Of a stretch of DNA of 64,000 nt, positions 16,161 to 27,452 are shown in pieces. The stretch comes from Alsobacter ponti (GTDB taxonomy: Bacteria; Pseudomonadota; Alphaproteobacteria; Rhizobiales; Beijerinckiaceae). The notes beneath the pieces are model-generated. The model ran no database searches and had not been told where the DNA came from. It was given only the letters and a program-made list of their open reading frames with translations. A program made the translations under genes and the position numbers. Position 1 is the first letter of the stretch. Every line of letters starts with the position of its first letter. The DNA lies in the NCBI RefSeq assembly GCF_024294805.1, contig NZ_JANCLU010000005.1:1-64000 (forward strand), written 5' to 3'.

Positions 16161-17039
16161 GTGACCACGCCCGCTTCCCACATCGCGACCGAAGACGAGA
16201 GCGCGGCGCAGGTCGCGCCCAGCCGCCACATCGCCGGGCTGATCGCCATCATGACCGCGCTGCGGACGCCGGGCTCGGGCTGCCCGTGGGACCTCGAGCA
16301 GGACTTCGCCTCCATCGCGCCCTACACGATCGAGGAAGCCTACGAGGTGGCGGACGCCATCGAGCGCGGCGACCTTCTCGACCTGCGCGACGAGCTGGGC
16401 GACCTGCTGCTCCAGGTGGTGTTCCACGCCCGCATGGCGCAGGAGCAGGGAGCGTTCGCCTTCCCCGACGTGGTGGAGGCGATCACCACCAAGCTGATCC
16501 GCCGCCATCCGCACGTGTTCGGCGCGGCGCGCGACCTCGACCCGGAGCAGGTCAAGGCGCTGTGGGGCGAAATCAAGCAGGCCGAGAAGGCGGAGCGCCA
16601 CGCGGCGCGGGAAGCGGCGGGGCTGCCGCCGGAGCCCGCCTCGGGCCTGCTCTCGAACGTGCCGCACGCCTTGCCGGCGCTGACGCGCGCCGTGAAGCTG
16701 CAGGCCAAGGCCTCGACGGTGGGCTTCGACTGGAACGACGCCCGCCTCGTGCTCGCCAAGCTGCGCGAGGAGCTGGGCGAGATCGAGGAAGCCCTCGACG
16801 CCGCCGACCAGAAAGCCGTCGCCGACGAGGTGGGCGACCTGCTGTTCGCGGTCGCCAACCTCGCGCGCCATGTGAAGGTGGACCCGGAGGACGCCTTGCG
16901 CGGCACGAACGCCAAGTTCGAGCGCCGCTTCGCCTTCATCGAACGCAGCCTCGCCGCGCGGGGGCGCGCGCTCGCCGACGCCGACCTCGCGGAAATGGAC
17001 GCGCTGTGGAACGCCGCCAAGGGCGAGGAGCGCCGCTGA
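16161..17039 (+). CDS. mazG: Nucleoside triphosphate pyrophosphohydrolase MazG
   Basis: A 292-residue protein with two MazG domains, as in E. coli MazG, which hydrolyses (d)NTPs to the monophosphate and PPi. The first has CPWDLEQDFASIAPYTIEEAYEVADAI and DLRDELGDLLLQVVFH, supplying the Mg-binding EExxE/ExxD acids. The second has LGEIEEALDA and VADEVGDLLFAVANLARH. The start is GTG at 16161, after a weak GGAG. It is convergent with hflX, the usual neighbour in alphaproteobacteria. Confidence 0.93.
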   Translation: MTTPASHIATEDESAAQVAPSRHIAGLIAIMTALRTPGSGCPWDLEQDFASIAPYTIEEAYEVADAIERGDLLDLRDELGDLLLQVVFHARMAQEQGAFAFPDVVEAITTKLIRRHPHVFGAARDLDPEQVKALWGEIKQAEKAERHAAREAAGLPPEPASGLLSNVPHALPALTRAVKLQAKASTVGFDWNDARLVLAKLREELGEIEEALDAADQKAVADEVGDLLFAVANLARHVKVDPEDALRGTNAKFERRFAFIERSLAARGRALADADLAEMDALWNAAKGEERR

Positions 17040-17045
17040 CGCGCC

Positions 17046-18443
17046 TCAGCGCAGCCGACGCGCGCCCGGGAAGCGCCTGAGCAGGCGGGCTTCCTTCTCC
17101 ACCGCGAGCCGGACGGCCAGCAGAATAGCCCCGTCCTCGCCGTTGCGGCGGTCGAGAATTTCCGCTTCCTGGTAGAGCCAGTGCAGGCCCGCGCCGTCGG
17201 CCGGGTCGAGCTCGACCCGATAGACGGGACGATCGGACGACAGGCGCTGCTCGATGGCGGCCTTGAGCCGGTCGATCCCCTCGCCCGTCAGCGCCGAGAC
17301 GACGACGGGCTGCGCGTCGGTGGGCCGGTGCGAGGCCACCGCCATCAGCCGGTCGTGGTCTTCCGGCGTCAGCAGGTCCGCCTTGTTCCACACCTCGACG
17401 ATGCGGGCATGGTCGTCGGGGTTGAGGCCGAGATCCTTCAGGATCGCCGTGACGTCGGCCGACTGCGCCTCGGTGTCGATGTGGCTGACGTCGCGGACGT
17501 GCAGGATCACGTCGGCGGAGATCACGTCCTCCAGCGTGGCGCGGAAGGCCGCGACAAGCATGGTGGGCAGGTCGGAGATGAAGCCCACCGTGTCGGAGAG
17601 GATGATGGGCGCGCCGTGCGGCAGCTTCACCACGCGCGCCGTGGGGTCGAGCGTCGCGAACAGCAGGTTCTCCGCGAACACCTCGGCGGAGGTCAGCCGG
17701 TTGAAAAGCGTCGACTTGCCGGCATTAGTGTAGCCCACCAGCGCCACGATGGGATAGGGCACCTTGCGCCGGCTCTCGCGGTGCAGGCCGCGCGTGCGCT
17801 TGACGTTCTCGAGCTCGCGCTCGATGCGCACCATGCGCTCCTGAATGAGCCGCCTGTCGGCCTCGATCTGCGTCTCGCCCGGGCCGCCCAAAAAGCCGAA
17901 GCCGCCGCGCTGACGCTCCAGGTGCGTCCACGAGCGGACGAGACGGCTCTTCTGGTAGTTGAGATGGGCGAGCTCCACCTGAAGCGCGCCTTCCTTGGTG
18001 CGCGCCCGGCGCCCGAAGATTTCGAGGATCAGGCCGGTGCGGTCGATGACCTTGGCGCCCCAGGCCTTCTCCAGGTTGCGCTGCTGCACCGGGCTCAGCG
18101 CGCAATCCATCATCACCAGGTCGATCTCCTCGGCCCGGATCAGCCCCTCGATTTCCTCCACCTTGCCCTTGCCGAGATAGGTCGCCGGGCGGGGCGAGGC
18201 GAGCGTCACGAGAAGGGACTGGACGACGTCGAGATCAATGGCGGCGGCGAGGCCGACCGCCTCATCCAGCCGCGCCTGCGGGATGCGCAGGTTGACGCGC
18301 GCGCCCTCCCCCTCCGCGCCCATGCGGCCCCGGGCGGAGAGATAGGGTCCGACCACCAGCGTCCGCGTTCCGGAGGCGATCTTCTTTTCGGGTTCGACGG
18401 CCCGTTTCGCCGGGGCGTCCTTCGGGATGTTGGGTCCGGTCAA
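17046..18443 (-). CDS. hflX: GTPase HflX
   Basis: A 465-residue ribosome-associated GTPase that splits stalled or heat-damaged ribosomes in other bacteria. The N-terminal HflX domain ([59 protein letters not shown]) is followed by a helical stretch ([19 protein letters not shown]). The G domain has [25 protein letters not shown] and NKAD. The start is the TTG at 18443, one base after the hfq stop; an AAGGA within the last hfq codons is correctly spaced and supports it. It is translationally linked to hfq. Confidence 0.95.
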   Translation of the reverse strand: MTGPNIPKDAPAKRAVEPEKKIASGTRTLVVGPYLSARGRMGAEGEGARVNLRIPQARLDEAVGLAAAIDLDVVQSLLVTLASPRPATYLGKGKVEEIEGLIRAEEIDLVMMDCALSPVQQRNLEKAWGAKVIDRTGLILEIFGRRARTKEGALQVELAHLNYQKSRLVRSWTHLERQRGGFGFLGGPGETQIEADRRLIQERMVRIERELENVKRTRGLHRESRRKVPYPIVALVGYTNAGKSTLFNRLTSAEVFAENLLFATLDPTARVVKLPHGAPIILSDTVGFISDLPTMLVAAFRATLEDVISADVILHVRDVSHIDTEAQSADVTAILKDLGLNPDDHARIVEVWNKADLLTPEDHDRLMAVASHRPTDAQPVVVSALTGEGIDRLKAAIEQRLSSDRPVYRVELDPADGAGLHWLYQEAEILDRRNGEDGAILLAVRLAVEKEARLLRRFPGARRLR

Positions 18444-18444
18444 G

Positions 18445-18708
18445 TTATTCCTTGGCGACGGCGCCGCCGCCTTCCTCGCCCGACTCGAACAGGGCGACCG
18501 GATGGCCCGGCATGATCGTGGAGATGGCGTGCTTGTAGACCAGTTGCGAGTGACCGTCCCGGCGCAGCAATACGCAGAAATTGTCGAACCAGGTCACAAC
18601 GCCCTGAAGCTTCACTCCGTTCACGAGGAAGATCGTCAGCGGGATCTTGCTCTTGCGGACGTGGTTCAGAAACGTGTCCTGGAGGTTTTGAGTGCGTTCT
18701 GCAGCCAT
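18445..18708 (-). CDS. hfq: RNA chaperone Hfq
   Basis: An 87-residue Sm-like RNA chaperone that pairs small RNAs with mRNAs. Sm1 is [35 protein letters not shown]; Sm2 contains the conserved [10 protein letters not shown]. The QDTFLN segment at the start of the core contacts uridine-rich RNA in homologues. The acidic/Gly C-terminal tail is short, as in other alphaproteobacteria. An AAGGGG ribosome site precedes the ATG. It lies directly upstream of hflX. Confidence 0.97.
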   Translation of the reverse strand: MAAERTQNLQDTFLNHVRKSKIPLTIFLVNGVKLQGVVTWFDNFCVLLRRDGHSQLVYKHAISTIMPGHPVALFESGEEGGGAVAKE

Positions 18709-18793
18709 GGACGTGCCCCTTCTTTATTGTTAGCTGCCTTGATCGATCCGGCTGTCGACCTGCGCGTTGGTGCCCTGCGGCTTGATAAGCAAG

Positions 18794-18816
18794 GTTCGCG
18801 CCGGGCCGGCGCGAAC
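18794..18816 (-). terminator. 23-bp near-perfect palindrome between dat and hfq
   Basis: Arms GTTCGCGCCGG and CCGGCGCGAAC (11 bases each) around one central base. It lies between the stop of the transaminase gene and the hfq start, so it most likely ends the ntrYX-dat transcript or separates it from hfq. On the minus strand it is followed by CTTGCTTATC, only a weak T-run. Confidence 0.55.
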
Positions 18817-18877
18817 GGAATTGTGTCTACCGCGCCGCCCCTCCACGCGCAGTGTCATTTGCGGCATGCTGGCGACG

Positions 18878-19756
18878 TTAGCCGCCATGAATAACCGGAC
18901 GTGACATTTCTGTCACCTCGTGCAGCCCCGCCCGCAAGGACAGCGCCACCGGGCCCGGTGTCCCGTCGCCGACCTTCTCACCGTCGATCGTCACGACCGG
19001 CACGACGAGATTGGACGCCGAGGTGATGAACGCCTCCGACGCGGCCTTGGCCTCCGCGACGGTAAAGGCTCGCTCTTCGAGCTGGAGATTGCGCCGGCCC
19101 AGCAGGTCGATCACGCCGGCGCGGGTGACGCCCTTGAGGATGGCGTTGTCGGCGCGCCGCGTCACGATGCGCCCGTCCGTGGTGACGATCCAGGCGTTGC
19201 TCGACCCGCCCTCCGTCACCATGCCGTCGCGGTCGACGTACCAAGCCTCGCGCGCGCCCGCCTCGCGGGCCTGCTGCTTCACCAGAACGTTGGGCAGGAG
19301 GCCGATGGACTTGATGTCCGGGCGCGCCCAGCGGTTCTCCGGCACGGTGATGACGCCGATGCCCCTGGCGGCGAGCTTGTCGAGCCCGGAGCGGTCCGTC
19401 CACTTGGCCGTGACGACGAGGGCCGGACGCGGCGCCGGATCGGGAAAGGGATGGTCGCGCCGCGCCACGCCGCGCGTCACCTGCACGTAGACCAGCCCGT
19501 TGCGGACGCGGTTGCGGGCCACCGTTTCGCGCATCACCGTGGTGAGCTGCGCACGCCCCATCGGCGACGCGATGCGCAGTTCGCGCAGGGACCGGTCGAG
19601 CCTGTCCAGATGACGGGTCTCGTCGACGAGCCGGCCCTCGTGAACTTCGCAGACTTCGTAGACGCCGTCGGCGAACTGGTAGCCGCGATCCTCGACATGC
19701 ACCATGGCGTCGCGGTGCGGGACGTAGCGGCCGTTCACATAGGCGATGCGGCTCAT
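18878..19756 (-). CDS. dat: D-amino-acid transaminase (PLP fold-type IV)
   Basis: A 292-residue class IV PLP aminotransferase. RGYQFADGVYEVCEVHEGRL is the N-terminal signature. DIKSIGLLPNVLVKQQAREAG contains the Lys expected to hold PLP, and VTEGGSSNAWIV and ILKGVTRAGVIDL bind the cofactor phosphate. The arrangement fits D-alanine/D-amino-acid transaminase, which supplies D-Glu or D-Ala, though branched-chain or aminodeoxychorismate activity cannot be excluded. Located 19 bases after ntrX on the same strand, it is probably transcribed with it. Confidence 0.85.
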   Translation of the reverse strand: MSRIAYVNGRYVPHRDAMVHVEDRGYQFADGVYEVCEVHEGRLVDETRHLDRLDRSLRELRIASPMGRAQLTTVMRETVARNRVRNGLVYVQVTRGVARRDHPFPDPAPRPALVVTAKWTDRSGLDKLAARGIGVITVPENRWARPDIKSIGLLPNVLVKQQAREAGAREAWYVDRDGMVTEGGSSNAWIVTTDGRIVTRRADNAILKGVTRAGVIDLLGRRNLQLEERAFTVAEAKAASEAFITSASNLVVPVVTIDGEKVGDGTPGPVALSLRAGLHEVTEMSRPVIHGG

Positions 19757-19774
19757 GGTTGCGGCGCTCTCCTG

Positions 19775-21142
19775 TCAGCCAATTCCCAGCGACTTCAGCT
19801 TGCGATGCAGCGCCGAACGCTCCATCCCGATGAACTCGGCGGTGCGCGAGATATTGCCGCCGAAGCGGTTGATCTGCGCCGTGAGGTATTCGCGCTCGAA
19901 GATCTCGCGCGCCTCGCGCAGCGCCAGCGACATCAGCTTCTCGCCGCGCGCGCCGTTGGGCGTGGCGGGCACCAGCGTGCCCACTTCGGCCGGCAGCAGG
20001 TCCGCCGTGATCTCCGATTGCGGGTCGCCGTCCGCAAGAATGAGCAGACGCTCGATGTTGTTGCGCAATTGCCGGATGTTCCCCGGCCAGTCGTGCGACT
20101 GCAGCACCGCCAGCGCGTCGTCGGCGATGACGCGCTTCGGCAGGCCCGAAGCGGCGGAGATCTGGTCCATGAAATGGCCGATCAGCTCCGGAATGTCCTC
20201 GCGCCGCTCGGCGAGGCTGGGCACCCGGATCGGTACGACGCTCAGCCTGTGCAGCAGGTCCTCGCGGAACCGTCCCGCGGCGATCTCGGCCGCGAGGTCG
20301 CGCGCCGTCGAGGAGATCACCCGCACGTCGACATGCACGCGCATTGCGCCCCCGACGCGCTGGAAATTCTGGTCGACGAGCACGCGCAGGATCTTGCCCT
20401 GCGTCTCGCGCGGCATGTCGGCGACCTCGTCGAGGAACAGCGTGCCGCCGTGGGCCTCTTCGAGCGCGCCGACCTTGCGCCCCCGCCCGTCCATGCCTTC
20501 GACGCCGAAGAGTTCGCTTTCCATGTTCTCGGGCGTGATGGTGGCCGCGTTGATGGCGACAAACGGGCCAGAAGAGCGGGCCGACATGGCGTGAATGGTG
20601 CGCGCCGCCAGTTCCTTGCCCGAGCCGGGCGCGCCGGAGATCATCACCCGCGCGTTGGTGGCGGCCACGCGCTCGACCGTCTGGCGCAGCTGGTTGGCGG
20701 CATGCGAGGCCCCGACGATCCGGCTCGCCTGCTGCGACTTCGAGCGCAGCTCCTTCACCTCGCGCTTCAGCCGCGCCGACTCCAGCGCGCGCTCGGCGAC
20801 CAGCACCAGCCGGTCCGCCTTAAACGGCTTCTCGATGAAGTCGTAGGCCCCGCGCTTGATCGCCGAGACCGCCGTCTCGATGTTGCCGTGGCCGGAGATC
20901 ATCACCACCGGCAGGTCGGGGTGCTGCTCCTTGATGATGTCGAGGATCTGCAGGCCGTCCAGCCGCGATCCCTGGATCCAGATATCGAGGAACACGAGCT
21001 GCGGCCGGCGCGCCTCGATGGCGGCCAGCGCCTCGTCGGACGAGCCCGCAGTGCGGCAGCGATGCCCTTCGTCGTCCAGGATGCCGGCGACGAGCTCGCG
21101 GATGTCCGCCTCGTCGTCAACGATCAGGATATCGGCACTCAT
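19775..21142 (-). CDS. ntrX: Response regulator NtrX (sigma-54-activator-like)
   Basis: A 455-residue regulator. The receiver domain has phospho-acceptor Asp53 (LVFLDIW). The AAA+ domain has Walker A GAPGSGKELAAR and Walker B TLFLDEVADM. Where true sigma-54 activators have GAFTGA, it reads ELFGVEGMDGRGRKVGALEEA, so direct sigma-54 activation is unlikely, as known for NtrX. The C-terminal Fis-type helix-turn-helix (GGNISRTAEFIGMERSALHRKL) is intact. It is the partner of NtrY, 59 bases downstream of it; homologues respond to nitrogen, redox or envelope signals. Confidence 0.95.
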   Translation of the reverse strand: MSADILIVDDEADIRELVAGILDDEGHRCRTAGSSDEALAAIEARRPQLVFLDIWIQGSRLDGLQILDIIKEQHPDLPVVMISGHGNIETAVSAIKRGAYDFIEKPFKADRLVLVAERALESARLKREVKELRSKSQQASRIVGASHAANQLRQTVERVAATNARVMISGAPGSGKELAARTIHAMSARSSGPFVAINAATITPENMESELFGVEGMDGRGRKVGALEEAHGGTLFLDEVADMPRETQGKILRVLVDQNFQRVGGAMRVHVDVRVISSTARDLAAEIAAGRFREDLLHRLSVVPIRVPSLAERREDIPELIGHFMDQISAASGLPKRVIADDALAVLQSHDWPGNIRQLRNNIERLLILADGDPQSEITADLLPAEVGTLVPATPNGARGEKLMSLALREAREIFEREYLTAQINRFGGNISRTAEFIGMERSALHRKLKSLGIG

Positions 21143-21201
21143 CGTGCTCTTCTCCGTTTTGTCGCCCTTGGACCCCTCGCCGGGCCGTGGAGTCCGTCCA
21201 T

Positions 21202-23460
21202 TTACGCCCGCGCCTGCCGGCTCGCCGCGTCGTCCGCGCCGACCTTCGACGCCGCCGGCAACCCGCCCGCCGGCATCCAGAGCCGCACGAATGCGCCGCG
21301 CGGCTCATCCGGATTGTCGAGAAGCTCGATTCCCCCTCCGTGCTCCTCCATGATCTTCCCAACGATGGCGAGACCGAGGCCGGTGCCCCCCTCGCGCGTG
21401 GTCATGTAGGGCTCCAGCAGCCGCTGCCGGTGCTCGGTCGGGAAGCCCTTGCCGTTGTCGGCGACGCCGATCATCAGCTTGCCGTCCTGCTCGCGCAGGC
21501 TGACGGCGATGCGCCCCGGCCCGCGTTCCTCGGCCGGCACGGCGGCGACCGCCTCGGTGGCGTTCTTGATGATGTTGGTGACGGCCTGCGACACCAGCCG
21601 GCGATCGAACCGCGCCTGGACGGGCGTGTCGGGAATGTCCTCCGAGAACTCGATCTCGGGATGCGCCACGCGCATCAGGAACAGGCTCTGGCGGACGATG
21701 GCGGCGAGGTCCTCGGTGTCGGGCTGGGGCTTGGGCATCCGCGCGAACGACGAGAACTCGTCGACCATGCGCTTGATATCGTCCACCTGCCGCACGATCG
21801 TGTCCGTGCACTGGTCGAACACGTCGCGGTCGGCGACGATGACCTTGCCGTACTTGCGCCTGATGCGCTCCGCGGAGAGCTGGATCGGCGTCAGCGGGTT
21901 CTTGATCTCGTGGGCGATGCGGCGGGCGACGTCCGCCCAGGCGGCGGTGCGCTGCGCGCTGACGAGGTCGGTGATGTCGTCGAGCGTGACGATGATGCCG
22001 GCGTCGCCGTCGCCGGCCTGGTCGCTGGCGACGCGCACGGTCAGCGTGCGGTCCTGCCCGGCGCGCGACAGCACGACATGCCCCTGGGATTGCCGCAGCC
22101 TGCCGTCCAGCGCGTCGCCGACCATCGGCGCGAGCTCCGGGATGGCCTCCGGGAGCGGCTTGCCGAGCCAGCTGTCGCGGCTCGCGCCCAGCAGCCGCTC
22201 GGCGCTCGGGTTCAGCTCGGTGATCTGCCCCCTGGGGTCGACCGAGATGACGCCCGCCGACACGCCGGACAGCACCGCCTCGGTGAAGCGGCGGCGGCGG
22301 TCGATGAGGTCGCGGGCCGCCGTGAGCCGGTCGTGCTGCTGGCGCAGCTCAGAGGTCATCTTGTTGAACGTCTCGGCGAGGTGGGCAAGGTCGCCCTCGT
22401 CGGCGCGCGAGGGAACCTGGACGTAGAAATTGCCCGAGGCCACCTGGTCGGTGGCGTAGATCAGCCGGCGAATGGGCGAGACGAAGCGGTTGGCGAAGCT
22501 GAGGCCGAACCACACCGCCGAGAACAGCAGGATCAGCGAGATCAGCGCGTACATGCTGGCGAAGGCCACCTGCACGTCGATCTTGCGCTGCGACAGCGCC
22601 TCGTAATACTGCGCCGCCTGCTCGGCCTGCTTGGGGAACTCGAGCGCCTTGGGGTCGACGGCGCGCGCCACCACCAGATAGGCGTTCTCGAAGGCCGGCA
22701 CCTTGAGGATGCCGCGGAAGATGTTGCCGCTGGTCGGCAGCAGGCACCAGGCTTCCGTGTCCGCCGCCGCCTCCACGTCCTCGCGCGTCGGCATCGGCAG
22801 GCCCTCGATGGGCTTGATCTCGATGCGCTCGATGACGGTGAGGTCGTCCTGGATCAGCAGGGCCACCGGGAAGCCCAGGAATACGGCGCGCGAGCGCATG
22901 AAGTCGCGGAAGAAGTCCCGGTTCTGCTCCAGCGCCGGCTTGGCCCGGCCAATGTCGGCCGCCATCAGGTTGATCTCGCGGCCGATGGTGCGGCACTGCA
23001 GCTCGCGATAGGCGCTGGCGACATCGACCGAGGTGGTCAGCAGGTCGCGGATGTAGCGGCTGAACTGGATGTCGAGGCCCCGCTCCAGCGTGATCCAGCC
23101 CACGGCGGCCACCAGCAGGGCCGGCAGCACCGCGAGGAAGGCGAAGCGCCCGACGATCCGCGTATGCAGGCCCGAGGCCGCGATGCCCTTGCGCCGCGCG
23201 CGGATGAGGGCGAACGCCTCCTTGGCGACCAGCCCCACCAGCACCAGCACGAGGGCGGCGTTGAGCAGGAACAGCCACAGCACCACTTCGTGCGTCGGCG
23301 GCACCGGCACCATGCCCGCCAGCACGACGAAGGTGGCGAGCGCCGACAGCAGGGCCAGAGCCACGGCGACGCCGCCCACCACGCCCCACACCCGCGTTCC
23401 CCTGAGCGGGACCACGCCGAGTTCGGGCGGCTGAGTGGAAGCGTTGCTGGCCAAAGTCAT
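21202..23460 (-). CDS. ntrY: Membrane sensor histidine kinase NtrY
   Basis: A 752-residue sensor kinase. Several N-terminal membrane segments lie in the first ~120 residues (LWGVVGGVAVALALLSALATF-like, VVLWLFLLNAALVLVLVGLV, FLAVLPALLVAAVGWITL). An extracytoplasmic sensor region follows, then another span (ALISLILLFSAVWFGLSFA), HAMP (RFVSPIRRLIYATDQVASG), PAS, the His box [23 protein letters not shown] and an HATPase with VADNGKGFP and GTGLGLAIVGKI. It phosphorylates NtrX. A 252-base gap separates it from ntrC, so it probably has its own promoter. Confidence 0.95.
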   Translation of the reverse strand: MTLASNASTQPPELGVVPLRGTRVWGVVGGVAVALALLSALATFVVLAGMVPVPPTHEVVLWLFLLNAALVLVLVGLVAKEAFALIRARRKGIAASGLHTRIVGRFAFLAVLPALLVAAVGWITLERGLDIQFSRYIRDLLTTSVDVASAYRELQCRTIGREINLMAADIGRAKPALEQNRDFFRDFMRSRAVFLGFPVALLIQDDLTVIERIEIKPIEGLPMPTREDVEAAADTEAWCLLPTSGNIFRGILKVPAFENAYLVVARAVDPKALEFPKQAEQAAQYYEALSQRKIDVQVAFASMYALISLILLFSAVWFGLSFANRFVSPIRRLIYATDQVASGNFYVQVPSRADEGDLAHLAETFNKMTSELRQQHDRLTAARDLIDRRRRFTEAVLSGVSAGVISVDPRGQITELNPSAERLLGASRDSWLGKPLPEAIPELAPMVGDALDGRLRQSQGHVVLSRAGQDRTLTVRVASDQAGDGDAGIIVTLDDITDLVSAQRTAAWADVARRIAHEIKNPLTPIQLSAERIRRKYGKVIVADRDVFDQCTDTIVRQVDDIKRMVDEFSSFARMPKPQPDTEDLAAIVRQSLFLMRVAHPEIEFSEDIPDTPVQARFDRRLVSQAVTNIIKNATEAVAAVPAEERGPGRIAVSLREQDGKLMIGVADNGKGFPTEHRQRLLEPYMTTREGGTGLGLAIVGKIMEEHGGGIELLDNPDEPRGAFVRLWMPAGGLPAASKVGADDAASRQARA

Positions 23461-23712
23461 CGATTACGTTCGCGCACCATCATTGTCCCGGTTGGACGAC
23501 GCCGCGCCGCGAAGCATCCCACCCGCGGGGTCCCGGCTCGCACGGCCGCGTCGACGGCGCGCGCGTTCTGTCGCGCTCAAGCGCCTGCCCGGAGCCAACC
23601 GGCTAGGATCATGCTGTGAAAATGGAATCACCGGCTCCGGACCGATGCATTCATGCCACACTCGGCCGGCAGTGGGAAGTCCGCGAACCCCGATGCCAGG
23701 GACGCCCCGGCC
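23461..23712 (-). promoter_or_regulatory. ntrC-ntrY intergenic region
   Basis: These 252 bases contain no recognised gene. The gap is larger than others in the dusB-ntrX run and is expected to hold the end of the ntrBC transcript and the ntrYX promoter. I could not identify convincing sigma-70 or sigma-54 (TGGC/TTGC) boxes. Confidence 0.35.
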
Positions 23713-25161
<1,449 letters not shown>

Positions 25162-25172
25162 GTGTCAAACCT

Positions 25173-26306
25173 CTACAGCTCGGAAGCGCGTCCGTCGCGG
25201 GCGAGGTGCATCGGCATCAGCACCCGGAATGTCGTCCTGCGCGGCAGGGACTCGCACTCCACGACGCCTCCGTGATCCCCCACAACCTTCGCAACCAGTG
25301 CAAGACCGAGGCCAGTGCCGGAGGCCTTGGTGGTGACGAAGGGGTCGAAGAGGTTGCGCATCAGGTCCGGCGGCACGCCGGGGCCGTTGTCGCGCACGCA
25401 GAATTCCAGCGGCAGGCTGACGCGCTCCCGCGTTCCCGCCACCGACATGCGCACGCCGGGCCGGAACGCCGTCGTCAACTCAATCTCCCCGTCGAGCGCG
25501 TCCGCGCCGATGGCTTCCGCCGCGTTTTTCACCAGGTTGAGGAAAATCTGGATGAGCTGGTCGCGATTGCCCAGCACGGGCGGCAGCGAGGGGTCGTAGG
25601 TCTCGACGAAGCGGATGTGCCGGGCGAAACCCGAGCTGGCGAGCTTCTTCACGTGCTCCAGCACGGCATGGATGTTGACCGGCTCGCGCTCGACGGGGCG
25701 GCCGTCCGAGAAGTGCTCGAAGCGGTCGACGAGCTTCACGATGCGGTCGGTCTCCTCGCAGATCAGGCGGGTGAGGCCGCGGTCCTCGTCGCTGACCGAC
25801 GTCTCCAGCAGCTGCGCCGCGCCGCGAATGCCGGAAAGCGGGTTCTTGATCTCGTGGGCCAGCATCTCGCCCATGGCGCTGACCGAGCGGGCCGCGCCCC
25901 GGTGGGTGAGCTGCCTGTCTATTTTTTCGGCAATTGTCCGTTCTTGCAGCATCAGCACGACGTCGTCGCCGCCTTCGCCGGCCTGCGCGACGAACACGTC
26001 GACGACGCGCTCCGCGCCGAGCCTCGGCGTGCCGATGTCGACGCGGTACTCGTTCATGCTCCCGCCGCGCCGGCGCACCTCCTCGACGAGCGACAGCACG
26101 GGCGTCCCGAACGGCAGCAGGTCGCCGAGGCTGTGGCGGCGCAGCGCCGGCCTACTCATCTCGAAGAAGGCCTCGGCGGCGTTGTTGGCGTCGAGCACCA
26201 CGTTGCCCGCGCCGACCACGAGCACCGGCAAAGGCAGGATGTTGAGGATGACGTCTCCCCGGCGCGCCGTCGCGCCCGCCGGATCGGACTCGAGCCGGAC
26301 GTTCAT
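25173..26306 (-). CDS. ntrB: Nitrogen sensor histidine kinase/phosphatase NtrB
   Basis: A 377-residue soluble kinase that phosphorylates NtrC under nitrogen limitation and is controlled by PII proteins. A PAS domain covers residues ~20-120. The H box is [21 protein letters not shown] (His151). N, G1 and G2 boxes are [20 protein letters not shown] and [13 protein letters not shown]. The ATG at 26306 overlaps the dusB stop by 4 bases (ATGA), the coupling also known for nifR3-ntrB in other alphaproteobacteria. Confidence 0.96.
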   Translation of the reverse strand: MNVRLESDPAGATARRGDVILNILPLPVLVVGAGNVVLDANNAAEAFFEMSRPALRRHSLGDLLPFGTPVLSLVEEVRRRGGSMNEYRVDIGTPRLGAERVVDVFVAQAGEGGDDVVLMLQERTIAEKIDRQLTHRGAARSVSAMGEMLAHEIKNPLSGIRGAAQLLETSVSDEDRGLTRLICEETDRIVKLVDRFEHFSDGRPVEREPVNIHAVLEHVKKLASSGFARHIRFVETYDPSLPPVLGNRDQLIQIFLNLVKNAAEAIGADALDGEIELTTAFRPGVRMSVAGTRERVSLPLEFCVRDNGPGVPPDLMRNLFDPFVTTKASGTGLGLALVAKVVGDHGGVVECESLPRRTTFRVLMPMHLARDGRASEL

Positions 26307-27316
26307 GCCGCCTGCTCCAGATCGGCCATGTCGTAGACGGCGCGCAGCGCCGCCACCACGTCGCGCGGATCGTCGCCCGTGGCCAGGCGCGTCCTGAGCG
26401 AGGCGGGAACGCCCGCCGCGCCGGCGGCGTCCTCGGCGTAGCCCAACATGTGCTTGCGGGCGTGGCGGACGCCGACCTTGGTCCCGTACGCCGCCAGAAG
26501 GCTGTCGTAGTGTTCGAGCGCCGCGTCCCTGCGCGCCTCCAGCGAGGGCGCGGCCGCCGCCTCGCCGGCGAGCCCGCGCGCGATCTGGCCGACCAGCCAG
26601 GGCCGCCCGGTCGCGGCGCGCCCGACCATCACCGCGTCCGCTCCCGACGCCTCCAGCATGGCGCGGGCGTCGTCGAGCCCGTTGCAGTCGCCGTTGGCGA
26701 CGACGGGGATCGACACGGCCGCCTTGACGGCGCGGATGGCGGACCAGTTCGCCGCGCCCTTGTAGAACTGGCAGCGCGTGCGGCCGTGCACCGTGACGAG
26801 CCGGACGCCGGCCTGCTCGGCCCGGCGGGCGAGTTCGGGGGCGTTGTGGCTGTCGTCGTCCCAGCCGAGCCGCATCTTGACGGTCACCGGCAGGCTCGTC
26901 GCCGCGACCGTGGCCTCGATCAGCCGCAGGGCCTGGTCGAGGTCGCGCATCAGGTGCGAGCCCGCGTAGCCGCCGATCACGCGCTTCGACGGGCACCCCA
27001 TGTTGATGTCGATGACGCTCGCGCCCGCGCCCTCCGCCACCTTCGCGGCCTCCGCCAGCCAATGCGGCTGGCAGCCGGCAAGCTGAACCACGTGCGGATC
27101 GACGCCGGAGCCTTCCGCCCGCAGCTGCGCCTCGGCCTTGCCGCGCGCCAATTCGTCGGACGCCACCATCTCCGAGACGACCAGCGACGCGCCGAAACGC
27201 CGCGCGATGCGGCGCAGCCCGGCGTCGGTGATGCCGGACATCGGCGCGAGGATGGCGCGCCCGTCGAGCGGCACGGGCCCGACGGACAGCACGGGGTTAA
27301 TGGAGTTCGACTGCAC
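26303..27316 (-). CDS. dusB: tRNA-dihydrouridine synthase DusB (NifR3)
   Basis: A 337-residue FMN-dependent enzyme that reduces specific uridines in t[23 protein letters not shown] is the FMN-binding start. [20 protein letters not shown] carries the catalytic Cys, and [18 protein letters not shown] and [13 protein letters not shown] line the active site. The start is GTG at 27316, supported by an AGGTG 10 bases upstream and by the promoter at 27347-27374. It is the first gene of dusB-ntrB-ntrC. Confidence 0.95.
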   Translation of the reverse strand: MQSNSINPVLSVGPVPLDGRAILAPMSGITDAGLRRIARRFGASLVVSEMVASDELARGKAEAQLRAEGSGVDPHVVQLAGCQPHWLAEAAKVAEGAGASVIDINMGCPSKRVIGGYAGSHLMRDLDQALRLIEATVAATSLPVTVKMRLGWDDDSHNAPELARRAEQAGVRLVTVHGRTRCQFYKGAANWSAIRAVKAAVSIPVVANGDCNGLDDARAMLEASGADAVMVGRAATGRPWLVGQIARGLAGEAAAAPSLEARRDAALEHYDSLLAAYGTKVGVRHARKHMLGYAEDAAGAAGVPASLRTRLATGDDPRDVVAALRAVYDMADLEQAA

Positions 27317-27346
27317 GATAATTAGGCACCTACTCGGTTTGCCTGC

Positions 27347-27374
27347 ATTCTAGCCAGTATTTTGCACTGCACAA
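27347..27374 (-). promoter_or_regulatory. Promoter of dusB-ntrB-ntrC
   Basis: On the minus strand: TTGTGC (27374-27369), a 16-base spacer and TAGAAT (27352-27347), about 30 bases before the dusB GTG. Three TGCAC-type elements (27363-27381 on the plus strand) overlap or flank the -35 box and could bind a regulator, for example autoregulation by NtrC; this last point is only inference. Confidence 0.6.
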
Positions 27375-27452
27375 GATGCACGACGCCGGCAATGTGCCCG
27401 GCCCGCGCGGCGCGAGTTTGACGGCGGCGGCGAAATTGGCGACATCCCGGGC

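Noticed and set aside
25173-27062. 629-codon minus-strand frame including ntrB
   Set aside because: Only the part from 26306 onward is NtrB; the upstream half overlaps dusB in another frame and is Arg/Gly-rich noise.
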